From positions 1 through 64,000 of the forward strand of contig NZ_LTAY01000010.1 in the NCBI RefSeq assembly GCF_002050515.1: 64,000 bases of DNA, written 5' to 3'. Below, in pieces: positions 57,118 through 64,000 of this stretch (its first letter is position 1; each line of letters begins with the position of its first letter). The position numbers were made by a program, and so were the translations under genes. The DNA comes from Clostridium thermobutyricum DSM 4928. Lineage in GTDB: Bacteria > Bacillota > Clostridia > Clostridiales > Clostridiaceae. The notes under the pieces are model-generated. The model was not told the DNA's origin and did not search any database. It saw only the letters and a program-made list of their open reading frames with translations.

Positions 57118-57834
57118 ATGGAAAGATTAGATAAAATTATTTCTAATTTAGGGTATGGAAGTAGAAAAGAAGTTAAATCACTTGTAAAAAAGGGTTTTGT
57201 TGAAGTAGATGGTGAAATAGTTAAAGATAGTAATATGAAAATTGATCCAGACACTTCAATTATAAAAGTTAATGGAGAAGAATTATATTATAGAGAATAT
57301 ATTTATTTAATGATGAATAAACCAGATGGAGTTATTTCAGCTACATATGATAATAGAGACATGACAGTAATTGATCTTTTACATGTGGATTATCAAGCAT
57401 TTGAGCCATTTCCTGTTGGAAGATTAGATAAAGATACAGTAGGATTATTACTTTTAACAAATGATGGAGAGTTAAATCATAGACTTATATCTCCTAAATG
57501 GCATGTTGATAAAGTATATTTTGCTAAAATAGACAAGAAAGTAACAGAAGAAGATGTTAAAGCTTTTAAAGAAGGAATAACTTTAGATGATGGTTATGTG
57601 TGTAAAGAAGCAAAGCTTGAAATTTTATCAGCTACTGATGAAGGTTCAGAAATTAATGTAACTATTCAAGAAGGAAAATTCCATCAAGTTAAGAGAATGT
57701 TTGAAGCTAGAGATAAAAAAGTTGTTTATCTTCAAAGAATAGAATTTGGAGGACTTCCTTTAGATAGAGATTTAGAAGAAGGGGAGTACAGAGAATTAAC
57801 AGATGAAGAAATAGAACATCTTAAAAAATTCTAA
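57118..57834 (+). CDS. rsuA: 16S rRNA pseudouridine synthase RsuA-type
   Basis: 238 aa. S4 domain at the N-terminus (MERLDKIISNLGYGSRKEVK), then the RsuA catalytic domain with Asp in VGRLDKDTVGLLLLTNDG, YLMMNKPDGVISA, and EGKFHQVKRMFEARDK. Shorter than RluF at 8453, and the KFHQVKRMF segment is typical of RsuA (U516 of 16S rRNA). AGGTG lies before the ATG. Confidence 0.9.
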   Translation: MERLDKIISNLGYGSRKEVKSLVKKGFVEVDGEIVKDSNMKIDPDTSIIKVNGEELYYREYIYLMMNKPDGVISATYDNRDMTVIDLLHVDYQAFEPFPVGRLDKDTVGLLLLTNDGELNHRLISPKWHVDKVYFAKIDKKVTEEDVKAFKEGITLDDGYVCKEAKLEILSATDEGSEINVTIQEGKFHQVKRMFEARDKKVVYLQRIEFGGLPLDRDLEEGEYRELTDEEIEHLKKF

Positions 57835-57925
57835 TAATTGTTAATAAATTGTAAATATCAATAAGGTTTAAAAATATAAATAACAAAAATTATCAAAGTA
57901 AATTTTGCAAATTAATAATAAATAA

Positions 57926-57963
57926 GTTAACATATTGCAAATGTAAATTTGTTAACATATAAT
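57926..57963 (+). promoter_or_regulatory. Promoter with direct repeats, before a candidate small RNA
   Basis: TTGCAA (57935-57940), 17-base spacer, TATAAT (57958-57963). A 10-base direct repeat GTTAACATAT occurs at 57926-57935 and 57951-57960, flanking the -35 and running into the -10, possibly a regulator site. Confidence 0.65.
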
Positions 57964-57969
57964 AGTATC

Positions 57970-58056
57970 CGAGGATAAATAAAAGGATATATAGCCCCCT
58001 TTTTATTTATTGCTTATTGCTAGCACAACCTGGCCCCAAGGGTTGTGCTTTATTAT
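57970..58056 (+). ncRNA. Candidate small RNA of about 85 nt
   Basis: Between the promoter above and an intrinsic terminator (58022-58056: AGCACAACC / GGTTGTGCT, then T-rich) there is about 85 bases with no open frame. The middle contains GCCCCCTTTTTATTTATTGC and the loop TGGCCCCAAG, so a C-rich single-stranded stretch may be present. I cannot match it to a known class. No gene follows directly; the next feature is a palindrome and then the gltX T-box. Confidence 0.5.
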
Positions 58057-58069
58057 TTGAATTTTAAAT

Positions 58070-58113
58070 GATAAAAAAGATATTAAATTATATAATTTAA
58101 TATCTTTTTTATC
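58070..58113. terminator. 44-bp perfect palindrome, probable terminator
   Basis: Perfect inverted repeat with 22-base arms centred at 58091/58092, A-run on the left and T-run on the right, so it could end transcripts from either side. Confidence 0.65.
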
Positions 58114-58146
58114 TATATAGCTATTTTAAACAGAACTAAATCTGTA

Positions 58147-58176
58147 TTTACAATACTATTATTAATGATGTATAAT
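58147..58176 (+). promoter_or_regulatory. Promoter of the gltX T-box transcript
   Basis: TTTACA (58147-58152), 18-base spacer, TATAAT (58171-58176). Confidence 0.65.
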
Positions 58177-58184
58177 TACCTAAG

Positions 58185-58450
58185 ATAAATTAATATTAAA
58201 ATGCAATGAAAAAGAAGAGTATATGGCAACTTATTTTAAAGAGAGTTCTTCATTTGCTGAGAGAAGAATATTTAAGATCATAGAAAGAAGCTTTGGAGTA
58301 TAAGATTGAAATTATTTTATAAGTAGTAAATCTTAGGTATAATCTCACCTTATAGAGATGTTAAGAGAGCTAAAAATTTAGCTAAATTAGGTGGTACCGC
58401 GTGAAGTTAGTCTTTTCGTCCTAAATATGGATGATAGGGCTTTTTTTATT
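58185..58450 (+). promoter_or_regulatory. T-box leader of gltX
   Basis: Holds the AG-bulge motif GCTGAGAG (58256-58263), a T-box core TTAGGTGGTACCGCG (about 58388-58402), and a terminator (about 58408-58450: AGTCTTTTCGTCC pairing imperfectly with GGATGATAGGGCT, T7). A Glu specifier (GAA) would fit, but I did not fold stem I. It should respond to uncharged tRNA-Glu and control gltX. A 26-codon frame within it has no ribosome site and is ignored. Confidence 0.9.
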
Positions 58451-58512
58451 TTAATAATTTCTAAAAAATAGGGTATAATTAATCCCATAATATATAAAGA
58501 AAGGTGTTAAAG

Positions 58513-60171
58513 ATGAAAGAAAGATTAGCAAATTTAATATTTCCAAATGTGGATAAGACAGTAGAAGAATACATCAATACTTATAAGCCAAGAGATTTAA
58601 AAGAAGGAGCACATGTTGTAAGATATGCTCCAAGTCCAACTGGTTTCCAACATATTGGAGGAGTATATGCAGCTTTAATAAATGAAAGATTAGCACATCA
58701 AAGTGAAGGAATTTTCTATTTAAGAATAGAAGATACTGACCAAAAAAGAGAAGTAAAAGGTGCAATAGAAGATACTATTCAAACTATGTACAACTTTGGT
58801 ATGGAATTTGATGAAGGGATGATAGGAGAAGAAGAGTCAAAAGGTGCTTATGGACCTTATAGACAAAGCTTAAGAAAAGAAATATATCATACTTTTGCAA
58901 AAGATTTAATATTAAAAGGTCTTGCATATCCATGTTTCTGTACTGCTGAAGAATTAAATGAAATAAGAGAAAAACAAATGGCAGAAAAAATTACTCCAGG
59001 TTACTATGGAAAATATGCAGTTTATAGAAATCTTTCAGATGAAGAAGCTATAAAGAAAATTGAAGCTGGAGAAGAATATATTTTAAGATTAAAATCACCA
59101 GGAAAAGAAGAAAATAGAGTAGAAATAGTTGATTTAATAAAAGGTGAATTATCATTACCTGAAAATGTTCAAGACATAGTTTTAATAAAATCAGATGGAC
59201 TTCCAACTTATCATTTTGCTCATGCTATAGATGATGCTTTAATGCACACAACAGATGTAATAAGAGGAGAAGAATGGCTTTCATCATTACCAATTCACCT
59301 TCAATTATTTGATGTTTTAGGATTTAAGAGACCAAACTATGCTCATGTTCCTACTATAATGAAATCAGAAAATGGTTCAAAAAGAAAACTTTCAAAAAGA
59401 AAAGACCCTGAAAGTGCAGTAAGCTACTATAGAGAAGAAGGATATCCACAAGTTTGTGTTATAGAATATCTATTAAACATAATCAATTCAAGCTTTGAAG
59501 AGTGGAGAGCAGAAAATCCAGATGTAGATTACCATGAGTTTAAAGTATCATTAGAAAAAATGAGTAAATCAGGAGCACTTTTTGATATAGTTAAGTTACA
59601 TGACGTAAGTAAAAACTTAATTTGTAAAATGAAAGCTGATGAAGTTTATTCAAGATATACAGAATGGGCTAAAGAATTTGATCCAGAAATGTACGCTTTA
59701 GTAACAGCTAAAGAAGATATGATGAAACAAGTATTTAATATAGATAAAGAAGGACCAAAACCAAGAAAAGACTTTGGTAAATGGAATGAAGTTAAAGCTA
59801 AAATATTCTACTTCTTTGATGAAGAGTTTGATAAAGAAGGAAAAGAAGATATAGAATTACCAAAAACTTTAACATTAGAAGCAGCTAAAGAAGTTATAGA
59901 AAGCTATTCAAAAGCTTATAATCATAATTTAGAAAGTCAAGAAGCTTGGTTTGAACACTTAAAAGCATTAGCAATAGAACTTGGTTATGCAACAAATAGA
60001 AAAGAATTTAAAGCAGAACCAGAAAAATTCAAAGGAATGGTATCAGATGTTGCAGGAGCAGTTAGAGCTGCAATAACTCACAGAGCTAACACACCAGATC
60101 TTTATACAATAATGCAAATTTTAGGTGAAGATGTAGTTAGAGAAAGATTCCAAAAATTTATGAGCTTATAA
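58513..60171 (+). CDS. gltX: Glutamyl-tRNA synthetase
   Basis: About 552 aa. It charges tRNA-Glu, and in many clostridia also tRNA-Gln. The class I HIGH motif is in [19 protein letters not shown] and KMSKS-like [27 protein letters not shown] is the zinc-like segment. It is longer than usual GltX (about 485), the extra lying in the C-terminal anticodon-binding part. The frame opens at GTG 58504, but AAAGGTG fits ATG 58513. The T-box leader controls it. Confidence 0.97.
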   Translation: MKERLANLIFPNVDKTVEEYINTYKPRDLKEGAHVVRYAPSPTGFQHIGGVYAALINERLAHQSEGIFYLRIEDTDQKREVKGAIEDTIQTMYNFGMEFDEGMIGEEESKGAYGPYRQSLRKEIYHTFAKDLILKGLAYPCFCTAEELNEIREKQMAEKITPGYYGKYAVYRNLSDEEAIKKIEAGEEYILRLKSPGKEENRVEIVDLIKGELSLPENVQDIVLIKSDGLPTYHFAHAIDDALMHTTDVIRGEEWLSSLPIHLQLFDVLGFKRPNYAHVPTIMKSENGSKRKLSKRKDPESAVSYYREEGYPQVCVIEYLLNIINSSFEEWRAENPDVDYHEFKVSLEKMSKSGALFDIVKLHDVSKNLICKMKADEVYSRYTEWAKEFDPEMYALVTAKEDMMKQVFNIDKEGPKPRKDFGKWNEVKAKIFYFFDEEFDKEGKEDIELPKTLTLEAAKEVIESYSKAYNHNLESQEAWFEHLKALAIELGYATNRKEFKAEPEKFKGMVSDVAGAVRAAITHRANTPDLYTIMQILGEDVVRERFQKFMSL

Positions 60172-60205
60172 TTAGAATAATATAAATTACTTTTATTATT
60201 TAAAC

Positions 60206-60243
60206 AAAAATGACTTTTCAAATTTTGAAAAGTCATTTTTTAT
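60206..60243 (+). terminator. Terminator after gltX
   Basis: AAAAATGACTTTTCA / TGAAAAGTCATTTTT hairpin with T-run. Confidence 0.88.
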
Positions 60244-60352
60244 ATGTAGAAATAATTATTTATTGAAATAAAATTTTAAGCATATAGAAATTTATTACTT
60301 TATTTTATAGGGTAAAATTTAGATAAGAATAAAATTTTGAAAGGATACTAGT

Positions 60353-60589
60353 ATGAAAAAACAAGCTATAATTTTGGCAATTAGTTGTTTAGTAGTTATA
60401 GGAGTAATAGCATTTGGTATTTTTGAATGGAGTAAACTTTTTGATGGACTTAGCATTGTTAGCAAAGTACAAGTTGGAAATAACATTAATAAAGATACAA
60501 ATACATATAATACAAAATTAAATGAATTGAACCAAAAAGAAAATAATATTTCAAAAATTGAAGATCTTACAAAGGAACCTAAAAAATAA
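60353..60589 (+). CDS. Small membrane-anchored protein, 78 aa
   Basis: One N-terminal hydrophobic helix (AIILAISCLVVIGVIAFGIF, about 5-24) after a KK start, then a polar tail rich in Asn and Lys. A lipoprotein site is not clear, though a Cys lies within the helix. AAAGGATAC precedes the ATG. No family recognised; the tail is likely outside the cell. Ends in a perfect 22-bp palindrome terminator. Confidence 0.65.
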   Translation: MKKQAIILAISCLVVIGVIAFGIFEWSKLFDGLSIVSKVQVGNNINKDTNTYNTKLNELNQKENNISKIEDLTKEPKK

Positions 60590-60594
60590 TTGAA

Positions 60595-60616
60595 GCCACC
60601 TTATTAATAAGGTGGC
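60595..60616 (+). terminator. Terminator after the small membrane protein
   Basis: Perfect palindrome GCCACCTTATT / AATAAGGTGGC followed by ATTAAATTTTTT. Confidence 0.75.
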
Positions 60617-60626
60617 ATTAAATTTT

Positions 60627-60776
60627 TTATTTATTTACAGGAATATTTGAAATATGTCTTAAGCAAGCAGGTAGAACATTAGTCTTAGAATGTCTTGCAA
60701 CACATTTACAACAGATACCTCTATTTTCACATTTTAAATTTTTACATGGACATTCAATAGTATTATTACAGCTCAT
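60627..60776 (-). CDS. Small Cys-rich protein, DUF6485-like, 49 aa
   Basis: A 49-codon minus-strand frame with AAAAGGAG before its ATG. Translation starts MSCNNTIECPCKNLKCENRG and continues ICCKCVARHSKTNVLPACL; nine Cys in total, in pairs that could hold zinc or an Fe-S cluster. The pattern resembles the small DUF6485 family of anaerobes (CNN...CPC...C...CCxCV..H...LPAC). Function is unknown. It lies between the convergent small membrane protein and glnS. Confidence 0.8.
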   Translation of the reverse strand: MSCNNTIECPCKNLKCENRGICCKCVARHSKTNVLPACLRHISNIPVNK

Positions 60777-60843
60777 AAAAAACTCCTTTTTATTTATCTT
60801 TAGTAAAATATATTAATAAATTTATTTGTTTATCAAAGATTAA

Positions 60844-60877
60844 AATACTCCACAATAAAAAATTATTATGGAGTATT
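60844..60877 (-). terminator. Terminator of glnS
   Basis: AATACTCCA / TGGAGTATT hairpin just beyond the glnS stop, with TTTTAATC on the minus-strand exit. Confidence 0.65.
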
Positions 60878-60895
60878 AGTCACAAAATTTGTGGA

Positions 60896-62560
60896 TTATT
60901 TTTGTAATTTAAATGATGATTTTAATGGAACGATTCTATTAAATACTAATTTTTCATCAGTAGTATTTTTAGTATCTATTGAGAAGAATCCATTTCTAAC
61001 TAATTGTAGTTTATCTAGTGGTTTAAGACCAGGTACTGCATTTGGTTCTATAAATCCTTGGAAAATTTCCATTGAGTGTGGATTTATTTGTTCTAAGAAA
61101 TGTTTTCCTTCATTTTCAGGAGCATCATCTAAAATTAAAGGTTCATATAATCTAAATTCTGCTGGAACTGAAGAATTTGCATCAACCCAGTGGATTGTTC
61201 CTTTAACTTTTCTTCCTGTAAATCCTGAACCACTCTTAGTTTCTGGATCATAAGTACAGTGAAGTTCAATAACTTCTCCATTTTCATCTTTTATAACTTC
61301 ATTACATTTAATGAAGTAAGCTCCTCTAAGTCTAACTTCGTTACCAGGGAATAATCTAAAATATTTTTTAGCTGGAACTTCCATGAAGTCATCTCTTTCA
61401 ACATAGATTTCTCTTGAGAAAGTTATTTCTCTCTTACCAAATGATTCATCTTTAGGATGAATATCTAGAGAAAGTGTTTCACTTTGGCCTTCTGGGTAGT
61501 TTGTTATAACTACTTTTAATGGATTAATTACTGCCATAGCTGTAGGAACTTTTGGTTGAAGATCCTCTCTTAAGAAGTAATCAAGCATTTGAGAATCTAC
61601 AGTAGAGTTTGATTTTGCAACACCTATAGCAGAGCAGAAGTTTCTAATAGCTTCTGGAGTATATCCTCTTCTTCTAAGACCTGATATAGTTGGCATTCTT
61701 GGGTCATCCCAACCATCAACTACACCTTCATCAACTAATTGTTTAAGCTTTCTTTTACTCATAACTGTATTAGTCATGTTAAGTCTAGCAAATTCTATTT
61801 GTCTTGGAGTAGCCTCCATTTCACATTCACGAACAAACCAATCATAAAGAGGTCTGTGGTCTGCAAACTCAAGAGTACAAATTGAATGAGTTATATGTTC
61901 AATTGCATCTTCTAATGGATGAGCAAAATCATACATTGGATAGATACACCATTTATCTCCAGTATTATGGTGTTCTGAATGAGCAATTCTATAGATTATA
62001 GGATCTCTCATATTAAGATTTGGAGAAGACATATCTATTTTAGCTCTAAGAACTTTTTCTCCATCTTTGAATTCACCATTTTTCATTTTTTCGAATAATT
62101 CAAGGTTTTCTTCAACAGTTCTATTTCTATAAGGACTTTCCTTACCAGGAGCTGTTAAACTTCCTCTATATTCTTTAATTTCATCTGGAGTTAAATCACA
62201 CACGTATGCTAAGCCTTTTTTTATTAATAGTAGAGCTTTTTCATACATTGTATCAAAGTAATTTGATGCAAAGTGAAGCTCATTCCACTGACAGCCAAGC
62301 CATTTAACATCCTCTTCTATAGACTGAACGTATTCAGTATCCTCTTTAGTTGGATTTGTATCATCAAATCTAAGATTTGTTCTACCTTTAAACTCTTCTG
62401 ATAATCCGAAGTTTAAAAGTATAGATTTCGCATGACCAATGTGTAAGTATCCGTTTGGCTCTGGTGGAAATCTTGTTATTATACTATCGTGCTTTCCTGT
62501 TTCTAAGTCTTCTTTAATAATATTTCTAATGAAGTTAGATGAAATATTTTCATTTGACAT
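60896..62560 (-). CDS. glnS: Glutaminyl-tRNA synthetase
   Basis: 554 aa. It charges tRNA-Gln directly. The class I HIGH motif is [20 protein letters not shown] and KMSKS is VMSKRKL; the GlnRS-type middle segments [16 protein letters not shown] and [16 protein letters not shown] are clear, and the C-terminal beta-barrels are present in normal length. The start has AGGAGGTG upstream. GlnRS is not universal in Firmicutes, many of which use GatCAB instead; its presence beside gltX is notable. No T-box motif is visible in its short leader. Confidence 0.98.
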   Translation of the reverse strand: MSNENISSNFIRNIIKEDLETGKHDSIITRFPPEPNGYLHIGHAKSILLNFGLSEEFKGRTNLRFDDTNPTKEDTEYVQSIEEDVKWLGCQWNELHFASNYFDTMYEKALLLIKKGLAYVCDLTPDEIKEYRGSLTAPGKESPYRNRTVEENLELFEKMKNGEFKDGEKVLRAKIDMSSPNLNMRDPIIYRIAHSEHHNTGDKWCIYPMYDFAHPLEDAIEHITHSICTLEFADHRPLYDWFVRECEMEATPRQIEFARLNMTNTVMSKRKLKQLVDEGVVDGWDDPRMPTISGLRRRGYTPEAIRNFCSAIGVAKSNSTVDSQMLDYFLREDLQPKVPTAMAVINPLKVVITNYPEGQSETLSLDIHPKDESFGKREITFSREIYVERDDFMEVPAKKYFRLFPGNEVRLRGAYFIKCNEVIKDENGEVIELHCTYDPETKSGSGFTGRKVKGTIHWVDANSSVPAEFRLYEPLILDDAPENEGKHFLEQINPHSMEIFQGFIEPNAVPGLKPLDKLQLVRNGFFSIDTKNTTDEKLVFNRIVPLKSSFKLQK

Positions 62561-62665
62561 AAAAGCTTACACCTCCTGTTAAAATTTATGTTTATATAAT
62601 ACACAATTACCTTTAATTTTAATCCAATATAACAAAAAAATCTAGAGAAAAAAGGCATTTAAAAA

Positions 62666-62719
62666 GACTCTTAAAGGTGAATAAGCTAATAAAAATAGCA
62701 TATTTCACTTTTAAGAGTC
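62666..62719 (-). terminator. Terminator of sodA
   Basis: Long stem GACTCTTAAAgGTGAAtAaGCTA / TAGCatATTTCACtTTTAAGAGTC, with a T-rich run on the minus-strand side. Confidence 0.8.
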
Positions 62720-62746
62720 ATAATTTTACGTTATTTATTAAATTAA

Positions 62747-63370
62747 CTAACAGTTTTTAGCTGAATTAAATCTATCTTCAACTACATTCCAATCAATAAT
62801 TTCATAGTAATTATTGATATATTCAGGTCTTCTATTTTGATATTTTAAATAATAAGCATGTTCCCAAACATCCATAGTAAGAAGAGGAATATTATTTTCT
62901 GATATAGGACAAATTTGATTTGGTGTGTTAATTACTTGAAGTTCATTTTGTTCATCAAGTATTAGCCAAGCCCATCCTGAACCAAATTGACTTGTTCCAG
63001 CTTTAGTAAATTCAGTTTTAAAGTTTTCAAAAGAACCAAAACGTTTGTTTATTGCATCTAAAACATTTCCATGTGGAGAAGTACTATTTGGTTTATTAAG
63101 TCCATCCCAATAAAATTCATGATTAAAAACTCCACCACCATTATTAATAACAGGAAGTCTTTTATCTTCTGGAAGTTCGTCTAAATTTTTTAAAATATCA
63201 ACTAAACTAGCATTTTTTAAAGGACCAGTATAATCCTTTAAAGCATTATTTAAATTATCAGTATAAGTTTGTTGATGTTTATCATGATGAATAGTAACTG
63301 TTGCCTTATCTATTACAGGTTCTAATGCATCATAAGCAAATTTTAATGGTTTAAGTTTAAATTCTGTCAT
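62747..63370 (-). CDS. sodA: Superoxide dismutase (Fe/Mn)
   Basis: About 207 aa. It converts superoxide to peroxide and oxygen, cytosolic. Metal ligands: His in TIHHDKHQQTYTDNLN, His in VFNHEFYWDGL, Asp-His in TMDVWEHAYYLKY. NNGGGVFNHEFYW replaces the GGHANH seen in many MnSODs, so the metal choice is uncertain. The frame opens at GTG 63379, but GAGGTGAT is placed for ATG 63370. Terminator at 62666-62719. Confidence 0.96.
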   Translation of the reverse strand: MTEFKLKPLKFAYDALEPVIDKATVTIHHDKHQQTYTDNLNNALKDYTGPLKNASLVDILKNLDELPEDKRLPVINNGGGVFNHEFYWDGLNKPNSTSPHGNVLDAINKRFGSFENFKTEFTKAGTSQFGSGWAWLILDEQNELQVINTPNQICPISENNIPLLTMDVWEHAYYLKYQNRRPEYINNYYEIIDWNVVEDRFNSAKNC

Positions 63371-63427
63371 ATTTATCACCTCAGAATTTAGTATATAAAT
63401 AAAGTGATAAAAAGATACATAAAAACG

Positions 63428-64000
63428 TTATTTTTTTAGACCTTGAAAATTAAAATCAGGTACAAAATCAGTTGTACTTGAACCACTATCTTGAATAAAA
63501 GCATTTGTAATTCCCAGTTCAGCAGCATAACTAATTAATGAATCATACATTTTAGGATTTAAAGGCTTAGAAATTTCTTTATATTCAAAAGCTTTAAACA
63601 TTGGAGTATATTGATTCATAATACTTATATAAACATTATCACCAAACATAGAATATATACAGTCAATTACTTTTTTTGAATCAAAAAGAAGTCCAGGAAG
63701 CATAAGATGTCTTACTATAATTCCTTTAATCATTCTTCCATTAGAATCAAATTTATTTTTTCCAACTTGCTTGAACATTTCTTTTAAAATTTCAATTACA
63801 TTATCTTTATAACCTTTAGCATTTGAATATTTTATAGCATATTTATCATCAAAATATTTAAAGTCAGGAAGATAAACATCTATAAATCCATCTAACATTT
63901 TTATTGTTTCTAAAGAATCATATCCATTTGTATTATAGAGTATTGGAAGAGTTAAACCATTAGCTTTAGCTTTTTTTATTGCTTCTATTATTTTAGGAAC
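63428..64000 (-). CDS. Radical SAM protein, PflX/COG1313-type (partial)
   Basis: Only the C-terminal about 190 residues lie in the window; the frame stays open to base 64000 on the minus strand. The readable part includes LPILYNTNGYDS at the window edge, VYLPDFKYFDDKYAIKYSNA, GIIVRHLMLPGL and VYISIMNQYTPMF, matching the COG1313 group of radical SAM proteins annotated as pyruvate formate-lyase-activating-enzyme related. The CxxxCxxC cluster motif would be upstream, outside the window. It precedes sodA on the same strand; the cause of the pairing is unknown. Confidence 0.85.
   Translation of the reverse strand, partial: VPKIIEAIKKAKANGLTLPILYNTNGYDSLETIKMLDGFIDVYLPDFKYFDDKYAIKYSNAKGYKDNVIEILKEMFKQVGKNKFDSNGRMIKGIIVRHLMLPGLLFDSKKVIDCIYSMFGDNVYISIMNQYTPMFKAFEYKEISKPLNPKMYDSLISYAAELGITNAFIQDSGSSTTDFVPDFNFQGLKK

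Noticed and set aside
58223-58303. 26-codon frame inside the gltX leader
   Set aside because: It overlaps the T-box stem I, including the GCTGAGAG motif, and has no ribosome site.
60891-61253. 120-codon plus-strand open frame
   Set aside because: Antisense to glnS, which has full-length family motifs; codon pattern is that of a shadow frame.

Overview
The window is a very AT-rich, densely packed stretch of a clostridial chromosome, most likely Clostridium sensu stricto (cluster I), perhaps C. perfringens or a close relative. The grounds are the codon bias (AGA, ATA, TTA), strong AGGAGG-type ribosome sites with several GTG/TTG starts, the crt-bcd-etfB-etfA-hbd butyrate operon preceded by rex, a Gram-positive type IV pilus operon, CIRCE-groESL, T-box and purine-riboswitch leaders, and both GltX and GlnS. 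The species is inference. I saw no rRNA, tRNA, CRISPR array, transposase or prophage; this is mostly core chromosome.

Layout. 0-9 kb: a 51-codon unknown, ridA, 5-formyl-THF cyclo-ligase, metY, an acidic unknown, T-box-controlled thrS, a small HNH protein, ispF, then a two-gene unit of an unusual membrane protein (sigma-I C-terminal domain joined to an RsgI-like anti-sigma module) and an RluF-type pseudouridine synthase. 9-18 kb: a cluster of DnaA boxes overlapping a secreted DUF4163/DUF3298 protein, aldehyde dehydrogenase plus ROK kinase, a divergent MFS exporter/TetR pair, and a P2A cation ATPase behind a yybP-ykoY (Mn2+) riboswitch. 18-23.3 kb: mannose-1-P guanylyltransferase, a Zn-dependent phospholipase-like protein, an ArsR regulator with a Zn/Cd P-type ATPase carrying two nearly identical metal-binding domains, and an orphan promoter-RNA-terminator unit.

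23.4-32 kb: rex, a Rex box, the central butyryl-CoA operon, a VanZ-like membrane protein and nfnAB. Together these make butyryl-CoA, bifurcate electrons to ferredoxin, and rebalance NADH/NADPH/ferredoxin under redox control. 32-37 kb: Ogg-type glycosylase, O-antigen-ligase-like protein, CIRCE-groES-groEL.

37-48 kb: a type IV pilus operon, pilB-pilC-pilA1-pilA2-(terminator)-pilD-pilM-pilN-pilO, then two prepilins with Glu5 and two GspK/PilX-like minor pilins without it. No pilT is present here. 48-54 kb: guanine riboswitch-guaB, guaA, pgi, YaiI-family protein. 54-57 kb: a seven-repeat triple-tyrosine protein and a lytic transglycosylase, neither with a signal peptide. 57-64 kb: rsuA, a candidate small RNA, T-box-gltX, a small anchored protein, a Cys-rich DUF6485 protein, glnS, sodA, and a radical SAM protein cut by the window end.

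Most notable: the SigI-C/RsgI fusion (7434-8453), the orphan structured RNA at about 23138-23268, the DnaA-box cluster at 9365-9579, and the pilus cluster with its two-motif MshEN PilB, short prepilin peptidase and paired Glu5-less minor pilins.
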